Assembly: GCA_963854835.1 (NCBI GenBank)
Contig: OY978526.1
Coordinates: forward strand, 11,115,277-11,179,276
Length of the DNA: 64,000 nucleotides
Reading direction: 5' to 3'
DNA from: Megamerina dolium
Lineage: Eukaryota > Arthropoda > Insecta > Diptera > Megamerinidae
In this document: piece after piece, positions 38,729 to 51,100 of the stretch
How positions within the stretch are numbered: the stretch's first letter is position 1
How the letters are laid out: the number at the start of each line of letters is the position of its first letter
Notes under the pieces: model-generated
Told to the model about the DNA's origin: nothing
The model's input: the letters and a program-made list of their open reading frames with translations, nothing else
Databases searched by the model: none
Position numbers and translations under genes: made by a program

Positions 38729-41273
38729 CTGTATGTAGTTGAAAAATGAAATTGTTGAACATTTACATAAAAGCTTCTTTTTTTTGTTTGTTTTGTTATT
38801 ACAAACCTGTGCCATTTTCTTAAAAGCCTCCTCACATTCTTTCTTCTCTAGACCATAACTGGAACAGACTAATGCAAATTCCTGCACATCAATGCCACCA
38901 TCATTAGATGCATCCTCCAAATCGAACATAAAATTCATATATTTATCTTGCCAGTCCATAACAGAGCTTGGATCTTTGGCATAGGCGTCCCACATATTAC
39001 ACCACTCATCGACGGATACCTGTAAAATGTAAAAGTAGTGCAGACATATGTAAGTATTGGGGAAAAAGTATTGTAGCAAATTGATTGTTGCTGGTAATGT
39101 TGTACTTTACATCCGACAGCACATTGCACAGTAGTCATTTGGTCATTTAATCTCACTGTATTCGTTATTAGCAAAGTTTTCCCTCTTTGGCCCATTTCCA
39201 TAGCGAAATCATGCGATCCCTACGTCTGAGGTATGGGAAATGTTCAGCAATCTTATGAATAAAATTATGAGGAAGTTTTTTGTGGAACATATTAACCCTC
39301 TATCTCCCACACATAGAGGTTATTTTGGTCGTTTTTGGGAAAAGTCGTAAAAAACACGTATAATAAAAGGGAATAACGGTTCAAAATGTACTACAAAAAT
39401 ATTGCCCATAAAATTTCACTATACATCTTTAAACACAACATAGCTCAAAACTTGAGATAAATGCTAGAAATTTGTCAAAATTGATATTGCCTTTCAAGGA
39501 TTAATATCATACTTCTACAGAGTGGTTGGAAAAATGTCCCACAAAACTTGATTTTATGTGGTTGGTGTGTATTGATAGTTAACATGAAGATCGAATTTAA
39601 AAATATCTTCATTGACTTTATTTTCCCAACAAAAAGTGTGAAAAAAGTGAGTGTAAAAATATGAAATTATTTGCACTTTGACTTTGACTTTGACTTTGAC
39701 TTTTTCCCCAAAACTATATAATAGTCTTATATGCAGCGAGAGGCAATTTTCACATTTTGTAGAGCTCATTTATCAACTATCATAGGAGCACAGAGTTTCG
39801 TTCCTTCAATTCTTGTTATACCCAATCATTCTAGTGCACTAACTGTCTAACTGCATAAAGTTTACGGACTGTAAATGAGGCAAACTGCTATAGAAGTGGC
39901 CATTAAAAGTGGTCATAAAATAACAAATGGAAAAATTTTCTTCTTTTTTTTTTTTTGTTTGTTTGTATTTGTAACGGGCTTACCGCTTACTTTTACACAC
40001 AGTGTGGCAAGTAAAAAATGTACTAAAATAATTTATAGACATGCACTTTGGCTGCGTGGTGAACACTGAATGGGGTGCATCATTTAACATAATTTAATAA
40101 TAATAAAAAAAGGTCGTCAATTCAACCCTAGAATGTGAAGAGAAGACAGTAAATACCTAAGTACCATATATAGAGCGAGTAAATTGAAGGACAGCAAATA
40201 TTAATTGCAACATCAGCAAAATAAACTAAGACAAAAGGTAAAGAGAAAGACTGGTGTTCATTTGTATTTATAGTATAGTATTTTATAAGTCATCTAACCT
40301 CAATGATTCGAAACGTATTAGTTAAAGATGATGAAGTGGGTGGTTGACCACCATTTAGTTTCATCGTTTTTCACTTTTGTATTGTAAACAACGAGCATAA
40401 TGCAATCATGGCATTAAACAACGAATGTGGTTAAACACTTTATAATTATGGTTAAAATTGCAAATCTGTGCATAATGATGGCGTTTAAAGAAGCGCAATG
40501 CAAAATTGAAAGAAATAATCGAATCGATTGTATGCAATCATGCAATAACCATAACATGTATCGTAATGAAATTTTATGGTACAAGTAGAAATATTTTCAT
40601 ATAAAAGTATTTAATTGTAAATTTGCAATTTTCCAATTTCCTTGCAGCAATTTATCATTCATGCATTCATTTGTAGCAACTCCCCCCCGTCTCAAGCAAT
40701 ATGCAGGTTTTTGCTGGTGGAAATAACATTGAAATATTTATTTTTATAGCAAAAGTTGCCAGACCTGAATATCAATACCAAACAAGTAGTCACTTTTGGA
40801 ACTGATATCGATTTTTAATATAAAATTCTTGTTTTCCTGGAAATATCGAATTCAACTGTTCGTCATGAGACGAACAACCATTTTAACCAACCACACGACA
40901 TAGCGAATTTCTCGAAAGAACACTTACAGATCATTGGCTACTTAACATAGCTCTATGGTTAACTTCTATTTTATGGTAAATGATTAAATAAGCGGAAATA
41001 ATCGTGTTGGCTGAATTCAATGGAGATTCATAATTTAGCTTTAATATGGGAAAAAAAGAAGTCGAATATTTCGCAATTGCGCTTCGTTCTTTATGCTATC
41101 TAATTCAAGTTCGATGATTTTATGTGATTTCGAATAAACATCGACAATGAATGGTAGTAAATAAATACAATTGACAACAGCTTCATATAGCAAAACATAT
41201 AAAATTAACAACAGGCCTCTCTCTATAGCACCAACATCAATACTGGATTTGTCATGTTCATTACCTCAACAAA

Positions 41274-41317
<44 letters not shown>

Positions 41318-42152
41318 GAAAAAAGCAATGCGGCCAAATAATAATAAAAAGAAAGAAATAGAAGCAAAAAAAAAAAACAAAAACTGGCAAATCACTGCTG
41401 CCACTGCAGTATAAGCAACCGACCACCATAGACAGCAACAATAAAAAAAAAATTGGGAAATCACAATTGCTGTTGTTCTCATTGCCGCTACCACCATCGT
41501 CATCGCCATCGCTATAGCCCATCATCCAAAATATTGTACATAGAATGAGCAAATAAATAATAATCGAAAACATAAAGAATGTACTTGAGCACTTTATGCT
41601 GCATGCCACCACTATGATTACCACCATCATCAGTAGTATGGTACCTCGAACTACGATATGTACGTATAATCACTGGCGCAAATGTATGTAGAAGAGATAA
41701 AAATAACAACAACAACAACAACAACAACAACAACTATTAAAGGAAAAATTATTGCTACGTAATGAAAAAATAAATAATAACAAGTGGATGAAGAAGAACA
41801 AAACAAAGAAAAAGAAGAAGAAATCTATAATATCGTAGTATGACACTGAAGAGCAAGAGTTGTTTAATAGCAAGGCCTATATATAAACAAGAAAAAAAAT
41901 ATTGAGCGAAAAAAAAAATACCAAAAATGTGTAACATGCCTTTTGACACTTTGTTGGCCTGCTGCCAGTAGGTGGCAGCACACAGTAATGTGCTTTATTG
42001 TTGTTGTTGTTGTTGCTGTTGTTGATGTTTTTGCCATTACCATTGTATGGCACGTAGCATGATATGTCCTTTGTGTATTGTGTATTATAATAATAATTGT
42101 TGTAGTTGTTATTGCTGTTGTTGTTGTCCTTTATATTATGATTTGGTTGTTC

Positions 42153-42184
<32 letters not shown>

Positions 42185-45100
42185 GCTTTTACTGCAACTT
42201 ATGTATATGTTAAACATGCCACAATAGCACAATAGTAGTATACATACTACAACATAATTCGTCCAAAGGGATTCAATTTGTACGATAAATGGCCAGAACG
42301 ACGGTAAGCCGCTGATTTGGAAAGCAATATACATATATAATGTGTATGTTTGTAGGAAAAATTGAAAAATGAATGAATACATGAATGAGAAAATAAGGCA
42401 AAGAACGTGTGTACAAAGGGGGGGGAGAGGCAAGCAACGCAATAATAAAATTATGCAGGGTATAAAAACAAACGAATAATATGGCTCCACTTCAAAATGT
42501 TGACATTTCAATTTGTCGATTTATGGTTATCGTTTTGTATTGTAGTTATTGTTGTTGTTGTTCCAACAATACCATTGAGTATAATTAATATAACAGAAGA
42601 GTCAGAGATTGATTTAAATAAATTCAATACACAAAAGTGGTTTAATTAAATGACATTATGCTTATCGGCATCATTCATCATTCATTATCAGCGCGACCAT
42701 CATAAAGGGTTAATGCGAGTTTACATTTTTTGATTAATATTCTCTCATATTTTATTATATTTAAAATACAATAATTTAAGAAATTATTTTTAAACGAAAA
42801 TTTTTTAATACTTTTTTTAATTTTGGTTACATTTTAAGGGAAATGCAGAAAATTAATATGTCAAAATCACGTATACGCAATGTGTGCATCAATATGACAC
42901 ACTACATATGTTCCGTTTCCGGTTAGAAAATGTTTAAATGTCATTTGCCTTTTTCTATATTTATTTTTGATTTCTTTTGATCGTTTTTCTTTTCTTCGTT
43001 CAAATGCAAAAGGAACTGAGAAAAAAACACAAATCAAGGTAACAACATTATTATGTGTCCATATGAATATGACATTTTGTCGTAATAAGAAATGAGTGTG
43101 TACATGGTTGTAGATAACTATAGTAAACTAGCTACTACTATATATGTCAGTTGTCCTTTCCGCAAGTCAACATATTCATAAATATATACTTGGTATGGAC
43201 ATCACTCTTCATATATGACATACACTTATGCACCTTCTCAATTTGCTACGTGTGAGATTTATTCAACGTAGATATGCTAAATATGGAAACACTTTTGGTA
43301 TGACAATGAACGACGACGACTTGTCATTCAGATATACCGAGAAATTATCAATGATAACTGTAAGCAATTTGTGTGAATATAAATGACATATTGGATTTAA
43401 ACGAATTTATCATTCATCAATGTGTGTATGTCATAGATAGATTTTTCCCCACAACTCAAGGTTGCATTTCTTAGGTGCTGCAGTATTTTTATTTTCTTTT
43501 AGGAAGTATTTGAAGCAGGTGCATAGAATAATATTTGACAAGAGTACTATTTTAATGCATATATAATAATAAACCTGAAAATAAAGCTCAACTATTATTA
43601 TTATTTGCTATAGAAGAGCAAAACATACCACAACCGATGTACTTACTCTGTCACTGTGGCATTTCTGTGTTTCTATGTATCTGATAATCTCATAAATTTA
43701 TTATCGAATAATGTATTATATCACACACTGTACATATTAAGCTCAAATTGCTTTGAGCTGCAAGAAATTAAGATTTGAAATCACGTTTTGCCACAATGAG
43801 GCTTTTGTTAGCCTAACTGGACCTTCACAATTTGATTAAAATTTACAAAACTAAGAGCACTTTGAAGCATCATGACTTAATTATAGTTGGAATAACTTTT
43901 TCTGAGAAAAAAAAATCAACACCAAAAGGTCAAAAGGGCATTTTATCAGTGCACATTTAATTCAGTGTGCGGAAGTCAATCAAAGCGGTGTAGCACATAA
44001 CATTCAGAAGCATCAAGTGTAGATTCCTAAAACTTATCGACTTTCTTACAAAGAAAAGGTGTTCTTTTTTGATACTCAAGATAGGATTTGTGAAAATCTA
44101 CATGAGAAAGAAATAAGCATTTAGTTCCTCTATGATTGTCTAGGAAATTATTACCTCTACAATCTGTCCGCTTGTTGAGCGATTAGTTCAAAGAACCTAT
44201 TGCGAGGACAGTGGTGAAAAATGACATTCAATTCTTATTAAGTGACGCAGTAGGTTTTCTATCACTGGCACGATTCAATCAATCTATTTATTTGACAAAA
44301 AATATAAAACGAATCTAATTTCTATCCATTCGTTTCAACTCCTATTGAAAAACTGTCCAAAAGATTAATTTGACTTTTGCAAGAATCACATAAATTGCCA
44401 TATAAAAGCAAAATATGTCTCTTTCACTTAAATCATTGTTCAAGAATGCAATAAATTAAGGTTCAATGAATTAATATCAAATAAATTATTGTCCATATTC
44501 TTTTTTTGCAATAATGTCGAAATATTTGTTCCAACCATTTTCGATATATTTCGACAAAATCAAATAATAGCGAATTAAACATCTATGGAATTCGATTTTC
44601 GACATTATTTCAAAAGTAAGAAAAAGAAGTAAAGAATGCAATGTAATTTAATGAAAATTAGTTAAAATGTGGTAAGCTACTTAAATATTATGTACATACT
44701 ATATTGTACGTAAATATTACATTTTATCTTAGCCCCAGTATATTTGGCTTTTCAAAATTATTGCAAAAAAAAAAAATTGCAAAAAAAAATTTATCGATAA
44801 AAATTTATGATGTAAGAAATTAGCATACATTTCGCAAGACCGGCGATTTCGAAATTATTGCAAAAATGTTTGCAATTATTCCGAATTTTTTTTTTTCATA
44901 TTGGTTGCAATAATGTAGAAATTAAATTTCGTGAATATTGCAATTTTGAAATTATTGTAAACATTTTTGCAATATTGTTGAAATATTATTTATACAGAAT
45001 TTCGACACTATTGCAATTTTTGTTAGTACTTCGACTCTCATCAAATATATAGTACATATTAAAATTTTGAATAAATATAGTCATAATAAGATTGCAAATT

Positions 45101-48100
45101 GAAATATATTTTATGATACTAAAGAGACATTACATAATTTCTTGTATTTCGAAGTATATTCCATGCCTTGGAATCAGTAGTAGCTTCAGGAATAGCCATT
45201 TTTTTTTATTGTAAGAAGGAAAAACCTTATAAAATTAGTGCTGTGATCATTTGTTAAAGAAAAATATTTTTCTTACCATTGCCCGTTTTGTACACCTAGA
45301 CAATTAAACCCAGGAGAATTTCTACGATATCACTAAATATTTAACGACGCATTGAGTTTAATAAATTTATTGTTTAACTGTTAAGATTATGTTAGATCAT
45401 CTATGTGGTGTCCATTTCAATTTCCAGTTTTGTCAATTCAAAAATAATTAATTTTTTCACAGACACATTTTGCAATTTTTTTGATTGCTGAAAGAGCTCT
45501 ATAACAAAACACACAAAAAGTGCTGTCACCAGAGTTTTATTGTTTCACATACATAGATAAGCTAAACATTATATATATTAATTTCTCTAATATACAAGTG
45601 TACGCATTATGCTTGAATAATATTTTAAGAATTGCGTGTATATGATCTATGAGTATTGCAATTGTATACATACACTCAATATAAGTCATGTTGCACATAG
45701 CATTTTTGTATTTATTATTGCATAGCACTCTTGAATGTTGTTGATTTGAAAATCAACATACGACTAGATACACTCATCATGAAGATAGTGATATATTGTA
45801 TGTGGTAGAATACCGAATTCATTTATTCACCACTATTATCAAATCGAAAGAAACATTGGCATTCAATTTGTGATGGAAATCGGTTGAGAAGCATTTCCAC
45901 AAACAAAAATGATTTATCGAAATGATAAAATTGAAATTATTGTACCAATTGTTTTGTAGTTCACTTTTTACTTTACGCTTCAATGATGCTCATTCTCTTT
46001 CCCTAATTTTATATGCTGTAGCTATTGCTGAACTTTTGTATTCCCATTGTCATTTTTGGAAAATTTTTTGCATATTCATGTGGGATGGTGAAAAATCAAA
46101 TGTAAGCAAAAGCAACAATGTCAACGAACAACTTCCAAGTATGTATAATTTATGAGCAAACAAAGTACTCCCTTCACACTGTTGACCGAACAATTGACTA
46201 AATTATTCAATTCCCTTAGTGCAAATACAAGACATTCAAATTGCAGCAGCAATACCAATTCGAAATATGTTTCTTTTGAAAACAATCAGCATAATTGTGA
46301 GAAATTGAAATTGCTTTTCAGTAAAAAAACAGAATACCAAAAAATGAATTTAAATTATTTTAAATAATACGAATACTTGCCGTTGACAACCAAATCGATG
46401 GGAATTGTGTCAAATGGCAAAAATAAGAAAAAGTGCAAAATACAAAAACAAATATTACATATGGTTAAAAAACCTCACTCACCTGTCCATCGTTATCTTT
46501 GTCAGCTTTCGAACGTAAGCCTTCCCAAATTTCCAACATGACTTCATGAATTTCCTTATTTTTGGGTGTATCCTTTGTCCAGCCACGTAGTTGGCATACA
46601 CGCTGTCATGTGAAATATGAAAAGAAAAAAGAGCACAAAAAAAAAACCAATAACAATAAAAACAACAACAACATTAACAATATTATATGCATACTTCAAT
46701 GAATTGCATTTAAGCTATAACTTCAACATATGCCAATGTATGCGTGTGTACGTATAGGGTATAATATATAGGAATTTCTAGTGTTGGTAGCAAGCAATGA
46801 AAAGGACATTTTCGACAATGTTTTTGGTGTGCATTCACGTACAAAAAGGGTCATATGTATATATGTGTGTGCGTGTGTGTGTATTGTGTATGCATAAATT
46901 ATCATTAAAAAGTATGCCAACAGCAACAACAACAATGGATAGAAGAAGAAGTAGTAGTAGTAGTAGTAGTAGCAATTGGAATCGAAGGTGGAGTAAAATT
47001 TAAAAGGAGTTGTGCCGGAGTGAGAGGTGTGAAAACAAAGAATTTACAAAATGTTGGCAATTAAATTGCCATATTCGTTCGGTATTCAAATAAATTTTCT
47101 TACTTTTCTTCTTCTTGTATATTTGTGGTAATTGTTGTTGTTGTTGTTGTTATTGCCATTGCTATTGTTGTTGTAGATATTGCTGTTGCTGCAATGAGTA
47201 ATTGTTTCCCGTTTGTGAGTATGCTTAATTATATCTACATATGTACATATAATTTTATATGTCTTCGTATAATATAGATGTACAATATATGCATAAGATC
47301 TGTCCAAAATTTTGTGACGATACAATTTGGAGAATATTATTTATGCTCTGAGAGTTTTTCTAAAAATTCTTCTGAAAGCTCTTTGCTAAAACAAACATTA
47401 AAATACTCTCCTATGGAAACAATTTCTGTGAGCGTTGAATGTCAATGAGGATGAAAATAACGCAATACATCTATCAAATAAAGTCAATATTTTGATGGAC
47501 GTTGGAAGAAAGTTTTGATGGGTGAAACTCAATTAGTTTAAGAATTAGTTTTGATATATTTTTTTCTGTTTTTAAGCCTTTATTTAAGTGACCAAATTAA
47601 TGTATACATTATTCAAAGTATTGTCCATCCTTAGCTATGACATTTCCCATCTTTCTTGCACTATACGGATTCCGCCTCGGAAGAAGTTGCCATGTTTCGA
47701 GGCAATCCATGAATAGATCCAATTTTTGACTTTTACATAAGAATGGAAGCGCTGTTCCTCATCGATCGCTGTGTGTCATCGATCGGAGGAAGTGGAAATC
47801 AGAGGGAATAATGTCGGGGCTTCCCTTTAGCAACATGTAGATGAGCATTGTCATGTTGTAGTAGTACTTTGTCGTATCTTTCGAGGTATTATGACAATTT
47901 TTCCTTCAATTCCCGGCTCAAATGCATCAATTGTGTTTGATAAAGGCCACCGGTGGTTGTTTTATTCGATTTTAGCAGCTTATAATAAACAACACCGAGC
48001 TGGTCCCACCAAATACAGAGCATAAGTTTGTCACCATGAAAATTCCATTTTGCCTTTGATGTTGATGGTTGGTTTTTTCACTTTAGGTTATCGTAATAGA

Positions 48101-51100
48101 TCCATTCTTCATCACCAGTGACAATACGATGATAAAATCCCTTTAATTTTTGCCGTTGAAGCAATTGTTCGCACGTGAAAAATCGGCGTTCAACATCTCT
48201 CGGCTTCAGTTGATATGGGACCCAGCTTCCTTGCTTTTAAATCATTCCCATGGCTTTTAAATGCTTAAAAATCATTAATTCGTCAACCAAACTAATGATT
48301 TTTCTAATTCTTTAAGCATTTTACATGAATACTCGCCTAATGAAACCGTCAATTTTTCATCTTCAATCTTTTTTGGTTGGCCCGAAGGCTCTTTGCTCTT
48401 TGATTTGTTGGCTCAATGGTTGACATGTTTAAAGCTCAGTAGATATTAATTGTTTAGACTTTTACGAAATAACAAATATGCTATCTAACGAAAATCGCTC
48501 AAAACAAATTTAAGATCCAATAATAATTCTCATCATGCAATTCTAATATTTACTCAGAGCTTTCAGTACAGATTTCTATGCATAGAATAAATTATATGAT
48601 ATGATACTTTAAACACATCTAACATAATATGGCTAAAAGTGTATGCATTTATAGGCTGGCATGTCTATAGGCTATTACTATGTATTTGAATATTTGCAAA
48701 CAAACTAAAATAAAATTGCACTCACCTCAATCGCCAACTCAAAGTCCTTAATATCGATTTCGCCACTTTGATTTACATCTAAAATGGATGTTGTTGTTAT
48801 TGTTATTGTTGTTGTTTTGCATAAAGTTCATTATTATTATTATTAATATTTTGGTAGGCGTTGTTTTTGTTATAGTCGGTCATAATTTGTGGTATTAAAA
48901 AGAAAAGAAAAAGAAAACAGAATATAAACGTTATAGACAATGGAAAAATGTTTGCTAGACATTGTAATAGATTCACATGTCATGTCATATAAAAGAGTAA
49001 ATATTTTGGTAATATTCACTAAAGGCTGTTAGTGTCATTGTTGTTGTTGTTATTATCCTTAGTTGGTTGTTGGTAATAAATAATGTAGAGTTCATGTCAT
49101 TTAATATTGTTTAAAATCATACAATGCATATTATTCGTAGTACTTGCATATAATAAAGTAAATTAAATACTCATATGATTGTTTGTAGCACAGTCCATTA
49201 GACGATTTAGGTATTTAATTCAACGAAACTTGAAGAAAATCATGTATAAAAGTGAGCACTATAAAAAAATGGTAATGAGTTGATTCCTTTGCCAATAAAG
49301 TACTATAATACATACTTTAGAGGATGTTGGTGAAAAGAATACGAGTTTTAAGCCATGATTTAGTGGAAGGACAAAATATTGGAGAGCCTATTTGGCGGTT
49401 GGAATTTTTGAACGCTTTTAGAAGAAAAAGAAAAGAATAGAGAGCATCAGCATGTCGAATTATTTTACATGAATCCAATAGCGATTACACACAGTCTAAC
49501 ATATAAGAACTCTTCATTTAGCCTTAACCACATTTTTGAGATATTCGAAATTTAAATATCAGGTGTAGTAAAAAGAAATCCATTATTTTTCCAATAGATG
49601 ACTTTAGTAATCTGTATCTCGCGTTGTATAAGTGCGATCAGGTGACGCTAGATGGCGTCAGAAAGATAGGATTTCATACTAAATAAACTTTTTAGGCAGT
49701 TTTGTGGGTGCTTGACTCAGTATTGTTTGAGCACACGTCAAAGATGGACACCAGTCAAGAAATTATTTTACAGTTTTTCTTCGATAAAAGCGAAAACGCA
49801 AGCCAGACGGCTGAAAATGTGAATAGTGTTTATGGTCCTGATACTGTAACAGCCAATCATGTGCAATTTTGGTTTCGTCGATTCCGTTTCGGTAATTTTG
49901 ATGTCAAAGATGCACCACGCTCTGCAAGGCCAATTGTCGAAAATAACGATAAAATAATGGAAATCGTCTAGTCTGACCATCATATAAGCACTGTTTCTAT
50001 TGCCCAGAAGCTAAACGTTGCACAAAACACCGTTTGGAACCATTTAAATAAGGCTGGATACAAAAAGAAGCTCGATGTATGGGTGCCACACGAGTTAACG
50101 CAAAAAACCTCATGGACCTAATTTCCATCTGCGAATCGCTGCTGAATCGCAACAAAATCGATCCATTTCTGAAGCAGATGGTTACTGGTGATGAAAAGTG
50201 GATCACTTACGACAACGTCAAGCAAAAACGGTCGTGATCGAATCGCGGTGAGCCGGCGCAAACGGTGGCCAAGCCAGGATTGACGGTCAGGAAGGTTTTG
50301 CTTTGTGTTTGGTAGGATTGGCATTGAATCATTTACGCTGAGCTACTCCCTTACGAACAAACTCTTAATTCGGACCTATAATTGGACCGTCTGAAAGAAC
50401 TAATCGCCCAGAAACGGCCAGCTTTGGCCAATAGGAGAGGAATTGTGTTCCATCAGAACAACACCAGGCCACACATATATATAGTGACTCGCCAGAAGTT
50501 CCGAGAGCTTGGTTGGGAGGTTCTTATGTATCCACCTTATAGTCCGGACCTGACACCAAGTGATTACTATCTGTTCCTGTCTATGGCGAATGATTTTGCT
50601 GGTGAAAAATTCGCCTCAAGAGAAGCTTGTGAAAATCGACTGTCCCAGTTTTTTTTGCCAATAGGGACGAGGGTTTCTATGTGAGTGGCATTATGAAATT
50701 ACCTCAAAATGGCAACAAGTTTTCGAACAATATCGGATCATTCTAACTATGCTAAATAAAACCTTCAATTTAATGTAAAAATAATGGATTTCTTTTCACT
50801 CCACCTATAATTAAAATAATTTTTTTATAGTCACAATATAAAAAATATTGACAGCTTATTTAGTTCTTTTAAAGCATCATCAACTTGGATGTGCTTTATT
50901 CTTTTATAAGCGTTCTAATTAAAGAGCAGCACTTGTGAATTTTATTGGTTGGAAATGGAATTTTATTGTTAAATATGAAATAAAATTCAAGTATAATTTG
51001 AAAAATTTTCATTTTAATATTCTCCAATACCTGAAGAGATTTGAATTGTTGGTTGCTCATTGTGCTCCTTCTCTCTATGAGAAGGCAAACTTAGTGAAAA

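Larger units (their letters stand above)
39020..46482. other. Calexcitin intron 3 (about 7.5 kb)
   Basis: Largely AT-rich with simple repeats: TTTGAC hexamers at 39673-39702, CAA/TTG runs at 41274-41317, 41706-41732, 41998-42020 and 42151-42184. It also contains a TTAA mini-element (39292) and the third CGACATT cluster (44.5-45.0 kb). Long Leu/Ser/Cys-rich frames here are translations of trinucleotide repeats. Confidence 0.6.

Noticed and set aside
41223..42511. Leu/Cys/Phe-rich minus-strand frames up to 135 codons
   Set aside because: Driven by long CAA/TTG repeats inside calexcitin intron 3.
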